From: Paenirhizobium cremeum
GTDB lineage: Bacteria; Pseudomonadota; Alphaproteobacteria; Rhizobiales; Rhizobiaceae
Direction of reading: 5' to 3'
Assembly: GCF_022884085.1 (NCBI RefSeq)
Contig: NZ_JAGGCS010000004.1
Span: 52,599 to 116,598 of the forward strand
DNA length: 64,000 nucleotides
Shown: positions 35,170 through 43,490 of the stretch, in pieces
Position numbering within the stretch: position 1 is the stretch's first letter
How the letters are laid out: every line of letters begins with the position of its first letter
Made by a program: the position numbers and the translations under genes
Notes under the pieces: model-generated
Database searches by the model: none
Seen by the model: only the letters and a program-made list of their open reading frames with translations
What the model was told of the DNA's origin: nothing

Positions 35170-36363
35170 ATGACGACGGACACCGGAAGGCCGCGACGCC
35201 TCACAATCCTCGGTTCCACCGGTTCGATCGGCGTCAATACACTCGATGTCGTACGGCAACTTGGCGGACGCGACACCTTCGAGGTTATGGCACTGACGGG
35301 CAACGGCAATATCGAGCTTCTGGCACAGCAGGCGCGCGAGACGGGTGCGAAGCTGGCGGTGACCGCGGACGAAAGCCAGTATATTGCCTTGAAGGACGCG
35401 CTTTCCGGCAGCGGTGTCGACGTTGCGGCAGGCGTGTCGGGGCTCGACGAGGCGGCAAGCCTTGAGGCCGAATGGGTCATGGCGGCAATCGTCGGTACGG
35501 CGGGGCTTGCCCCCACGCTGAAAGCCGCAAGCCGCGGCGCTGACATCGCACTCGCAAACAAGGAATGTCTGGTGTCGGCAGGTGAACTCTTCGTCGAGGC
35601 CGTCCGTGCCGGCGGCGGGAGGCTCATCCCGGTCGACAGCGAGCACAGCGCGATCTTCCAGTGTCTCGACAATCAACAGCGGCACGCTTTGGAGCGGATC
35701 ATCCTTACCGCGTCCGGTGGCCCTTTCCGCACCTTCACACGCGACCAGATGGCGGGCGTCACCGTTGAGACGGCAAGAACCCATCCCAACTGGTCGATGG
35801 GCCTGAAGATTTCTGTCGGCAGCGCCTCGATGTTCAACAAAGCGCTGGAAATGGTCGAAGCCAAGCATCTCTTCGGTCTGCGTCCCGATCAGGTCGAGGT
35901 GATCGTCCATCCTCAGTCGATCGTTCATTCGATGGTCGGTTACAGCGACGGTTCGGTCATCGCCCAACTCGGCACACCTGACATGCGCACCGCCATCGGC
36001 TATGCGCTGACCTATCCGAGGCGCCCGAAGCTGGATGTGGAAAGGCTCGATTTCGCCAAACTGGCCCGGCTCGATTTCGAAGCACCCGACGAGGCTCGGT
36101 TTCCGGCACTGCGGCTCGCACGCATCGCGCTGGAACGCGGCGGGGTACAGGCTGCGATAATGAATGCCGCGGAAGAAACCGCCTTCAACGCTTTTGTGGA
36201 ACGGCGGATCGGCTTCCTCGACATGGCCGAGGTCGTTGAGGCCGTGATGGACCGGCTAGTCTCATGCCCGCCTGCGTCGACGATCGCTGACGTCTTCGCC
36301 GCAGATGCCGAGGCAAGGCGGACCGCCGCTCAGATCATTGCCATCCGCGAACAGGCTGCCTGA
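35170..36363 (+). CDS. dxr: 1-deoxy-D-xylulose-5-phosphate reductoisomerase
   Basis: 397 aa. NADPH-binding LGSTGSIGVNTLD, the metal site VDSEHSAIFQ, and the substrate region HPNWSMGLKISVGSASMFNK are recognisable. Dxr converts DXP to MEP, the committed step of non-mevalonate isoprenoid synthesis. The normally conserved Asp in the SVDSA motif is Gly here (SVGSA), although the adjacent Ser, Asn, Lys and Glu used for catalysis are retained. Confidence 0.9.
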   Translation: MTTDTGRPRRLTILGSTGSIGVNTLDVVRQLGGRDTFEVMALTGNGNIELLAQQARETGAKLAVTADESQYIALKDALSGSGVDVAAGVSGLDEAASLEAEWVMAAIVGTAGLAPTLKAASRGADIALANKECLVSAGELFVEAVRAGGGRLIPVDSEHSAIFQCLDNQQRHALERIILTASGGPFRTFTRDQMAGVTVETARTHPNWSMGLKISVGSASMFNKALEMVEAKHLFGLRPDQVEVIVHPQSIVHSMVGYSDGSVIAQLGTPDMRTAIGYALTYPRRPKLDVERLDFAKLARLDFEAPDEARFPALRLARIALERGGVQAAIMNAAEETAFNAFVERRIGFLDMAEVVEAVMDRLVSCPPASTIADVFAADAEARRTAAQIIAIREQAA

Positions 36364-36373
36364 AATCCCACTC

Positions 36374-36399
36374 CCGCCGCGCAAGCTGTTCAGCGGCGG
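36374..36399. terminator. Hairpin between convergent dxr and serine hydrolase
   Basis: CCGCCGC (36374-36380) and GCGGCGG (36393-36399) pair perfectly. The stem overlaps the stop of the minus-strand gene. There is no U-run. Confidence 0.4.
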
Positions 36400-37511
36400 C
36401 CATAGACCGCACGTCGCAGCATCTCGGGATAAAAGCCCATGCAACCCTCAAGGGCCGTGTTCGTCATGCTGATGACCGTCAGACCTTCGGCCGGATCGAT
36501 GAACCATGTGTTGCCATAGACGCCGCCCCATTGGACCGCTCCGGGCGGCAGCGCGGTTCCTGCCTCGCGGGGATCGGTAATCACCGCGCCGAAGAACCCG
36601 AAGCGTGAGCCGGGCTCACCCTCAATATTCCCGATCTGGTTGGAAAGGCCGGCTATGGCGGTTTCGGGTTTCAGGATCGGTGCACCGCCGGTGCGAAGCG
36701 TTTCCAGAAGCTTGAGAAGGTCGTCCGCCGTGCCCGCCATGCCGGCCCCGCCTGACTGGAAAGCCTTGGGATTGAAGATCCGTGAAGGAGAAAAGACGGC
36801 CCTCCAGCCTGCATCTTCTCCGGCAACCCAGGGATCGGACATGCGGACAGGCCGCGACGGGCCGTCTCCGTAAGCCACGGTGAGACGGCCGGGATCGGTC
36901 ACGTGAAAGCGCGCATCGTGCATCCCGAGAGGACCGGCGACGTAGTGAACCACGGCTGCTTCGAGGCTGCCGCCATGCACGGCGGCGACCACACCGCCGA
37001 GAATGTCCGTCGCGAAGGAATAAGCCCAGCGTTCGCCAGGCGCAAAGGCGAGCGGAATATCGTTGTGGCGCGCGAAATTTTCCTCCAGCCCGAGCTCCGT
37101 ATCGGATATCCCAAGCGTAATCGCCCGGTCGGCGGGCAAGAGTTCCAGCCCCGGATTATAAACGAGACCGGATGTGTGGGTGAGAAGATGACGAACGGTG
37201 ATCGCCGCCTCGGCCCCATCGGCGGTTTTCGGCCGAAACCATGGCAGGTATTCCGAAACCCGGTCGTCTAACCCGAACAGGCCCGCATCGACCATCGCCA
37301 GCGCCGTTGTCGCCACGATCGGCTTGGTGATGGAAGAATAGCGGAAGATGCTGTCGATCTGCATGGGGATACCGGCTTCGCGATCCGAAAAACCAGCCGC
37401 GCGCCGCAGCAGAGGTTCGCCGTCCCGATAGACCAGCACCACGGCGCCGGTGATGCGCTCCTGTTCGACAGCCTGATCGATCATCCGGTCGACACGATCT
37501 GCAACAGTCAT
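36390..37511 (-). CDS. Beta-lactamase-fold serine hydrolase
   Basis: 373 aa. SxxK as SSITK, and a conserved LLTHTSGLVYNPG segment, place it in the class C beta-lactamase/esterase fold (PF00144). No signal peptide is seen, so it is probably a cytoplasmic esterase or peptidase-like protein rather than a beta-lactamase. The C-terminal part keeps WGGVYGNTWFIDP. It lies downstream of hemA on the same strand. Confidence 0.8.
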   Translation of the reverse strand: MTVADRVDRMIDQAVEQERITGAVVLVYRDGEPLLRRAAGFSDREAGIPMQIDSIFRYSSITKPIVATTALAMVDAGLFGLDDRVSEYLPWFRPKTADGAEAAITVRHLLTHTSGLVYNPGLELLPADRAITLGISDTELGLEENFARHNDIPLAFAPGERWAYSFATDILGGVVAAVHGGSLEAAVVHYVAGPLGMHDARFHVTDPGRLTVAYGDGPSRPVRMSDPWVAGEDAGWRAVFSPSRIFNPKAFQSGGAGMAGTADDLLKLLETLRTGGAPILKPETAIAGLSNQIGNIEGEPGSRFGFFGAVITDPREAGTALPPGAVQWGGVYGNTWFIDPAEGLTVISMTNTALEGCMGFYPEMLRRAVYGRR

Positions 37512-37589
37512 TCCTGAAAATCCCTGAAACGAAAAATGCGGACCATGTTTCCATGCTCCGCATCGAAATGACAGCGATCGAATAAAGGA

Positions 37590-38804
37590 TCAAGCGACAG
37601 CCCGGGCAAGCGCGCAACGCGACCACAACTGATGCAGCGCACCGACCAGATGATCGATATCGGCATCCGAATGCAGCGGTGTCGGAGTAATGCGCAGGCG
37701 CTCCGTCTTCTTCGGTACAGTCGGATAGTTGATCGGCTGCACGTAGATGTTGAAGTTGTCGAGCAGGATGTCGGAGATCCACTTGCACTTGGCCGCATCG
37801 CCGACCATCACCGGAACGATGTGGCTCGGGTTCGGCATGTGCGGAATGCCACGGGCATCAAGCATGGAACGCAGGCGCCGCACCCGTTCCTGATGAGCGA
37901 AACGCTCGATCTGGCTCGACTTCAGATGACGGATCGAAGCGACCGCGCCGGCAGCCAGCGACGGCGGCAGCGCTGTCGTGAAGATGAATCCGGATGCGAA
38001 GGAACGGATAAAATCGCAAAGCGCATTGGAAGCCGCGATGTAACCGCCCATCACGCCGAAGGCCTTGCCGAGCGTGCCTTCGATGATCGTCAGGCGATCC
38101 ATCAGGCCTTCGCGTTCGGCAACGCCGCCACCGCGCGGACCGTACATCCCGACAGCATGCACCTCGTCGAGATAGGTCATCGCGCCGTACTTGTCGGCGA
38201 GATCGCAGATTTCCTTGATCGGGGCGATATCGCCATCCATCGAGTAGACCGATTCGAAGGCGATGAGCTTCGGCGCCTTGGGGTCGGCCGCCGCCAGCTT
38301 GGCTTCGAGGTCCTTGAGATCGTTATGTTTCCAGATCACCCGCTCGCACTTCGCATAGCGGATACCTTCGATCATCGATGCGTGATTGAGCGCATCGGAG
38401 AAGATGATGAGGCCAGGGATCTTCTGGCCAAGCGTACCGAGCGTCGCCCAGTTGGAAATATAGCCGGAGGTGAAGATCAGCGCGGATTCCTTGCCGTGCA
38501 AGTCGGCGAGTTCACGCTCCAGAAGGACGTGGTAATGATTGGTGCCAGAAATATTCCGGGTGCCTCCCGCACCCGCGCCACAGTGATCGATAGCCGACTT
38601 CATCGCCTCGATCACGGTCGGGTTCTGGCCCATGCCCAGATAGTCGTTGGAACACCAGACGGTAACGTCGTGCTGACCGTCCTGGGTATAGCGCGTGGCG
38701 CGGGGGAAATTGCCCTGTTGCCGCTCAAGATCCGCAAAAACCCGGTAACGCCCTTCTTCGTGAAGGCCTTCCAGTTGGCTCTTGAAAAACGCCTCGAAAT
38801 CCAT
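37590..38804 (-). CDS. hemA: 5-aminolevulinate synthase (C4 pathway)
   Basis: 404 aa from the ATG at 38804 ([14 protein letters not shown]); the TTG at 38810 is rejected. [29 protein letters not shown] and the PLP lysine in [15 protein letters not shown] are diagnostic. It condenses glycine and succinyl-CoA. An FNR/FixK-type box lies 150 bp upstream (38955-38968), fitting oxygen-linked control of heme synthesis in rhizobia. Confidence 0.96.
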   Translation of the reverse strand: MDFEAFFKSQLEGLHEEGRYRVFADLERQQGNFPRATRYTQDGQHDVTVWCSNDYLGMGQNPTVIEAMKSAIDHCGAGAGGTRNISGTNHYHVLLERELADLHGKESALIFTSGYISNWATLGTLGQKIPGLIIFSDALNHASMIEGIRYAKCERVIWKHNDLKDLEAKLAAADPKAPKLIAFESVYSMDGDIAPIKEICDLADKYGAMTYLDEVHAVGMYGPRGGGVAEREGLMDRLTIIEGTLGKAFGVMGGYIAASNALCDFIRSFASGFIFTTALPPSLAAGAVASIRHLKSSQIERFAHQERVRRLRSMLDARGIPHMPNPSHIVPVMVGDAAKCKWISDILLDNFNIYVQPINYPTVPKKTERLRITPTPLHSDADIDHLVGALHQLWSRCALARAVA

Positions 38805-38954
38805 CGTCAAAAACTCCAGCCTGCTATTTCCCTTTTGGGATCCAACGCGTCGGCGGTCAACCCCGGCTTTGTAAATTCATTCTAAACTGCGACAAAAGGC
38901 GCGGCTTTGAGAATCTTTCCAGAGAAGTGCTAATCGATCGTCTCCATTTCAAAC

Positions 38955-38968
38955 TTGATCTGCGTCAA
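38955..38968. promoter_or_regulatory. FNR/FixK box upstream of hemA
   Basis: TTGATCTGCGTCAA is a close match to TTGAT-N4-ATCAA (one change in the right arm). It lies between divergently oriented hemA transcription and the terminator of the cox operon, so hemA is the only likely target. Confidence 0.65.
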
Positions 38969-38974
38969 GCAGGA

Positions 38975-39000
38975 GAAAAAAGGGCGGCCGCGGCCGCCCT
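38975..39000 (-). terminator. Strong terminator after coxM
   Basis: A perfect 20-bp palindrome, AGGGCGGCCG/CGGCCGCCCT (38981-39000), read on the minus strand is followed by six T residues, just 29 bp after the coxM stop. Confidence 0.85.
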
Positions 39001-39028
39001 TTCCTGCAATGGCTCGTTTCAGGCGACA

Positions 39029-39829
39029 TCACGAGGCCCCGACCGCGCGTTTGGCCATCACTTTCACGAGATTGGCGCGATACTCGGCCGTGCAATGCAG
39101 GTCCGACATCAGATCCGACGAATCAATTACGACATCGGCAATCGCGCCCGGTGACCAGTCGCGCGCAAGCGCCTCCTCCAGCCCCGCATGTCGGAACACG
39201 CCGTTCGACCCCGCGCCGGTCACGGCAACCCGCACGCCGGCCGGGCCTTTCGCGACGAAAACCCCGGTCATGGCAAACCGGGAAGCCGGGTTGGAAAACT
39301 TGGCATAGGCCGCCCGTTCCGGCGCCGTGAACCGGACGGCCGTAATGATCTCGCCCTCCTGCAACGCCGTCTCGAAGAGATCGACAAAGAAGTCGTCCGC
39401 CCCGATCTCACGGCGATCGGTAACGATGGTTGCGCCGAGCCCGAGCATCGCCGCCGGATAATCGGCCGCCGGGTCGTCATTGGCGATCGATCCGCCGATC
39501 GTGCCGAGATGACGGACGTGCGGATCACCGATCAATGAGGCGAGATGGCATAGGGCCGGACAGACCGAGCGGATAAGACTCGATTCCGCCACCTCGGCAT
39601 GAGTGACGCCGGCGCCGATGGTGACCGACCGTCCATCGACGGAAATTCCCTTGAGCACGGGAATATGCCGAAGATCGATCAGGTCGGACGGTTGCGCGAG
39701 CCGCTGCTTCAGCGTCGCGATCAGCGTCTGACCGCCGGCGATGTACTTGCCGTCATCGGCTCCGGAAAGAAGTCGGCCCGCTTCCTCCAGGGAAGAAGCG
39801 CGATGATAGCTGGTTGGATAAAGCTGCAT
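39029..39829 (-). CDS. CODH-like molybdenum hydroxylase, FAD subunit (CoxM)
   Basis: 266 aa FAD-binding subunit of the xanthine dehydrogenase/CO dehydrogenase medium type. FAD motifs are KYIAGGQTLIATLKQRL and HLGTIGGSIANDDPAADYPA. It passes electrons from the Fe-S subunit to an acceptor. It is third in the S-L-M operon, immediately downstream of coxL (15 bp). Confidence 0.87.
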   Translation of the reverse strand: MQLYPTSYHRASSLEEAGRLLSGADDGKYIAGGQTLIATLKQRLAQPSDLIDLRHIPVLKGISVDGRSVTIGAGVTHAEVAESSLIRSVCPALCHLASLIGDPHVRHLGTIGGSIANDDPAADYPAAMLGLGATIVTDRREIGADDFFVDLFETALQEGEIITAVRFTAPERAAYAKFSNPASRFAMTGVFVAKGPAGVRVAVTGAGSNGVFRHAGLEEALARDWSPGAIADVVIDSSDLMSDLHCTAEYRANLVKVMAKRAVGAS

Positions 39830-39844
39830 GAAACGTCCCCCCTC

Positions 39845-42193
39845 TTATTCCGCGGCCTGCAGCGCCGACCAGACCGCATTCGGCGTGGCGGGCATGTTGA
39901 GCCTGTTGTTCCCGATGGCATCCGTGATGGCGTTGATGAGCGCTGGCGGAGAACCGATGGCGCCGGCTTCGCCACAGCCCTTGATGCCGAGCGGATTGCC
40001 CGGACATGGAGTGTTCTGGTGCGACACCACAAAGGAGGGCAGATCGTCGGCACGGGGCATGGCATAGTCCATGTAGCTTGCCGTCAGGAGCTGCCCGTTC
40101 GACGGATCGTAGTGAACGCCTTCGAGCAGCGCCTGCCCGATGCCCTGAGCAATACCGCCGTGCACCTGTCCCTCGACGATCATCGGATTGATGATATTTC
40201 CGAAATCGTCGGCCGCGACGAACTTCTCAACCGTGGTCTTGCCCGTTTCCGGGTCCACCTCGACCTCGCAGATGTAACAGCCGGCCGGGAAGGTGAAGTT
40301 GGAAGGATCGTAGAACGCTCCTTCTTTCAATCCGGGCTCCATGCCTGCCGGCAGATTGTGCGCGGTATAGGCGGCGAGCGCCACCTGGAACCACGGCAGC
40401 GTCTTGTCGGTGCCGGCCACCTTCAGTTCGCCGTTTTCGATGACGATATCGCGTTCGTCTGCTTCCATCAGATGGGCAGCAATCTTCTTGGCCTTGGCCT
40501 CGACCTTGTCGAGCGCCTTGACGATCGCGGACATGCCAACCGCCCCGGAGCGGGAACCATAGGTTCCCATGCCCATCTGTACCTTGTCGGTATCGCCGTG
40601 AACAATGGAAACATTGTCGATCGGCACCCCGAGCCGGTCGGAAACGAGCTGCGCAAAAGTCGTCTCGTGCCCCTGGCCGTGACTGTGCGACCCGGTCAGC
40701 ACTTCAACGGTTCCGACGGCATTGACCCTCACTTCAGCCGATTCCCAAAGGCCGACGCCGGCGCCGAGCGAACCCACCGCCTGGGACGGTGCGATACCGC
40801 AGGCCTCGATGTAGCAGCTCATGCCGATGCCGCGCCTCTTGCCGCGCGCGGCCGCCTCCGCCCGCCGTGCAGGGAAACCTGCCCAGTCGGCCGCAGCCAT
40901 CGCCGCCTCCAGCGAAGCATCGTAGTCGCCAGCGTCATAATTCATGATGACAGGCGTCTGGTGCGGGAAGGTGCGGACGAAATTCTGCCGCCGCAGTTCG
41001 GCTGGAGAAACACCGAGTTCGCGCGCGGCCGTTTCCATCGTCCGCTCCAGGAGGTAGGTCGCCTCCGGCCGGCCCGCGCCGCGATAAGCATCGACCGGCG
41101 CCGTATTGGTATAGGCGGTCCGGACATTAGCGTGGATCGTCGGGATCGCATATTGGCCCGAAAGCAGCGTCGCATAGAGATAGGTCGGCACTGCCGACGA
41201 AAAGAGCGACATGTAGGCGCCGAGATTGGCGATGGTGTCGACCTTGAGGCCAATGATCCGGTTGTCCTTGTCGAAGGCCATCTTGACCTTGGACACGTGG
41301 TCACGGCCATGAGCGTCCGTCAGGAAGGCCTCCGTGCGATCGGAGGTCCACTTGACCGGCACGCCGGTCTTCTTCGATGCCCAGAGACAGACGATCTCCT
41401 CGGGATAGATATAGATTTTCGAGCCGAAGCCACCGCCGACATCGGGAGCGATGACGCGCAACTTGTGTTCCGGCGCGACGTTGTAGAAGGCGCTCATCAC
41501 CAGACGCGCAACATGCGGGTTCTGGCTCGTCGTATAGCAGGTATAGTGATCTTCGGCCGCATCATAGATGCCGAGTGCCGCGCGCGGCTCCATCGGATTG
41601 GGCGAAAGGCGGTTGTTGTGGATCTCGATCTCGGTGACGTGCGCCGCGGAAGCAATGGCCTGGTCCGTTGCGGCGCTGTCGCCGATTTCCCAGTCGAAGA
41701 TCAGATTGCCGGGCGCCTCCGGATGCAGTTGCGGCGCACCAGGCTTCAGGGCTTCGGTCGCCTCGGTCACGACAGGCAATTCTTCGTAATCGACCACCAC
41801 CGCTTCCGCGGCATCATGGGCTTCCGCGGCGCTATCGGCCACCACGACCGCGACGGCATCGCCGACATAGCGCACCGTCTCGTGCGCCAACGGCCGCCAG
41901 GCGCCCATCTTCATCGGCGATCCATCCTTGGAATGGATCATCCAGCCGCAGATCAGGTTGCCGATGCCGTCCGCCAGCAGTTGCCTGCCGTCCAGAACGT
42001 CGATCACGCCGGGCATCGCCTTGGCGGCGGATGCGTCCACGCCCTTGATCCTGGCATGGGCATAGGGTGAACGCACGAAGTACGCATATTTCATTCCCGG
42101 CACGACCATGTCGTCCGTATACCGGCCCTTGCCTGTCAGGAAACGCTTGTCTTCCTTGCGCGCCACGCGCGCGCCAATTCCCTCAACACCCAT
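39845..42193 (-). CDS. CODH-like molybdenum hydroxylase, large subunit (form II CoxL)
   Basis: 782 aa molybdopterin-binding subunit. The active-site loop reads AYRGAGR, the form II signature; form I CO dehydrogenase has AYxCSFR. MGMGTYGSRSGA and GCGEAGAIGSPPA are Mo-cofactor and catalytic glutamate segments. The gene order S-L-M also matches form II. The natural substrate of form II enzymes is usually unknown; CO oxidation is not assumed. No cox maturation genes (coxD-G) follow. Confidence 0.88.
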   Translation of the reverse strand: MGVEGIGARVARKEDKRFLTGKGRYTDDMVVPGMKYAYFVRSPYAHARIKGVDASAAKAMPGVIDVLDGRQLLADGIGNLICGWMIHSKDGSPMKMGAWRPLAHETVRYVGDAVAVVVADSAAEAHDAAEAVVVDYEELPVVTEATEALKPGAPQLHPEAPGNLIFDWEIGDSAATDQAIASAAHVTEIEIHNNRLSPNPMEPRAALGIYDAAEDHYTCYTTSQNPHVARLVMSAFYNVAPEHKLRVIAPDVGGGFGSKIYIYPEEIVCLWASKKTGVPVKWTSDRTEAFLTDAHGRDHVSKVKMAFDKDNRIIGLKVDTIANLGAYMSLFSSAVPTYLYATLLSGQYAIPTIHANVRTAYTNTAPVDAYRGAGRPEATYLLERTMETAARELGVSPAELRRQNFVRTFPHQTPVIMNYDAGDYDASLEAAMAAADWAGFPARRAEAAARGKRRGIGMSCYIEACGIAPSQAVGSLGAGVGLWESAEVRVNAVGTVEVLTGSHSHGQGHETTFAQLVSDRLGVPIDNVSIVHGDTDKVQMGMGTYGSRSGAVGMSAIVKALDKVEAKAKKIAAHLMEADERDIVIENGELKVAGTDKTLPWFQVALAAYTAHNLPAGMEPGLKEGAFYDPSNFTFPAGCYICEVEVDPETGKTTVEKFVAADDFGNIINPMIVEGQVHGGIAQGIGQALLEGVHYDPSNGQLLTASYMDYAMPRADDLPSFVVSHQNTPCPGNPLGIKGCGEAGAIGSPPALINAITDAIGNNRLNMPATPNAVWSALQAAE

Positions 42194-42277
42194 GATTTCC
42201 TCCCGATGGCGTTCCCGGCCCGAAAATCCCTTCGTCGCGGCTCCTCAACCATGACGTCCGGCCGGAGGATGAAACGA

Positions 42278-42766
42278 TTATTCGGCAGCCTGCCGTCTGC
42301 CATGCATTTCCGCATTGGCTGCCAGCACCGCCTTGACGATGTTGTGGTAGCCGGTGCAACGACAGATATTGCCTTCGAGTTCGTGGCGAACCGTCGCTTC
42401 GTCGAGGTGGCCGCCATGGCGGTTAATCATGTCCACGGCCGTCATCACCATGCCCGGCGTGCAGAAACCGCATTGCAGACCATGATGTTCCTTGAAGGCC
42501 GCCTGAACCGGATGAAGATCGCCACCGCTCGCCAATCCCTCGATGGTGGTGATGGTCGAGCCGGATGCCTGTACCGCCAGGATCGAACAGCTCTTCACCG
42601 ATCTGCCATCCATATGCACCACGCAGGTGCCGCACTGGGTCGTGTCGCAACCGACATGGGTTCCGGTCAGGCCGAGCTTTTCACGAATGAAATGCACGAG
42701 CAGTGTTCGATCCTCGCACTCACCGCTCACCGAACGGCCGTTCACCGTCAGCGTTACTTTTGCCAT
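42278..42766 (-). CDS. CODH-like molybdenum hydroxylase, 2Fe-2S subunit (CoxS)
   Basis: 162 aa from the ATG at 42766 ([15 protein letters not shown]), with GAGGAGGAA upstream. The first cluster uses [18 protein letters not shown] plus a downstream Cys; the second uses QCGFCTPGM and [10 protein letters not shown]. It is the first gene of the operon. A perfect 11-bp hairpin overlaps its ribosome-binding site (42774-42802). A longer in-frame ATG at 42808 exists but its translation would run through the hairpin. Confidence 0.9.
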   Translation of the reverse strand: MAKVTLTVNGRSVSGECEDRTLLVHFIREKLGLTGTHVGCDTTQCGTCVVHMDGRSVKSCSILAVQASGSTITTIEGLASGGDLHPVQAAFKEHHGLQCGFCTPGMVMTAVDMINRHGGHLDEATVRHELEGNICRCTGYHNIVKAVLAANAEMHGRRQAAE

Positions 42767-42773
42767 ATTGTTC

Positions 42774-42802
42774 CTCCTCGTGTCTCTCCCGGACACGAGG
42801 AG
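42774..42802 (-). promoter_or_regulatory. Hairpin sequestering the coxS ribosome-binding site
   Basis: On the minus strand CTCCTCGTGTC pairs perfectly with GACACGAGGAG across a seven-base loop; the second arm contains the GAGGAG Shine-Dalgarno of coxS. Translation of coxS should require opening of the hairpin, by heat, ligand, protein or ribosome coupling. Confidence 0.6.
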
Positions 42803-43069
42803 CATCATTTGACTTTTTCACATCATCTTCAACCTGTACTTTAATGCATGTCCGAAAATTATATTTCGCGGCGCAACAAAAGCGGCCCACATTATTGAAA
42901 CCCCAAGCATGTCCTGGACTGGAGCCGCGTCCTCGACTTTGATCTCCATGGACTTTCCCGATTTGGCGGCTATTCTGCAGGCACGGTCGTCAAGACAATG
43001 CCTGAGAAACGGGCACGACCGATGCAGGGGCCGGTTTTTCCGGACGCGTAACCAGTGGAGAAGAAACGC
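42803..43069. other. Spacer between divergent coxS and the lipoprotein gene
   Basis: With the hairpin, about 300 bp lie between the coxS and lipoprotein starts. Apart from a GGAGAAG ribosome-binding site for the lipoprotein and a short GGCCGG/CCGG repeat near 43030, nothing convincing was seen. Promoters for both genes must lie here but no clear -35/-10 pair was found. Confidence 0.5.
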
Positions 43070-43336
43070 ATGAAAAAAGCTCTTGTGCTCGTACTGCTCG
43101 GCCTTTCGGTCGCAGGCTGCACGCAGACCGAAAAGGGCGCTGCCATCGGCGCGGCTTCGGGCGCAATCATCGGCGGAGCAATTACCGGCGACGTCCGGGG
43201 TGCAGCCGTAGGTGCCGCCATTGGTGGCGTGTCCGGCGCCGTCATCGGCAATGTGGCAGACCAGCCCGGCCAGTGCTACTACCGCGACCGCTACGGTCGC
43301 CGCTACATCGACTCGTGCCCGCGCGGCGGCTACTGA
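43070..43336 (+). CDS. Glycine-zipper outer-membrane lipoprotein
   Basis: 88 aa from the ATG at 43070, preceded by GGAGAAG. The signal MKKALVLVLLGLSVAGC has the lipobox VAGC. A glycine-zipper segment (GAAIGAASGAIIGGAITG and its continuation) follows, then a Cys/Tyr/Arg-rich tail. Similar small lipoproteins are envelope-stress or Omp16-like proteins; the function is unclear. Confidence 0.8.
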   Translation: MKKALVLVLLGLSVAGCTQTEKGAAIGAASGAIIGGAITGDVRGAAVGAAIGGVSGAVIGNVADQPGQCYYRDRYGRRYIDSCPRGGY

Positions 43337-43490
43337 GGTCCGATATAGGGAGGGTCCGGCATTGTCCGGCCCCTCTCCTTGATTCGTTTTTCTCTAAAAA
43401 GTATGTCCCATCCGGTCATTTGCGTCTAAACTGGAGAGGGTTGAGCGGAATTGTCCGTACGGCCGATCCCGTTTTTGAGCAAAGTAGTGC

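Noticed and set aside
39599..42070. 823-codon plus-strand frame opposite coxL
   Set aside because: CoxL on the minus strand has clear cofactor motifs; the antisense frame has none.
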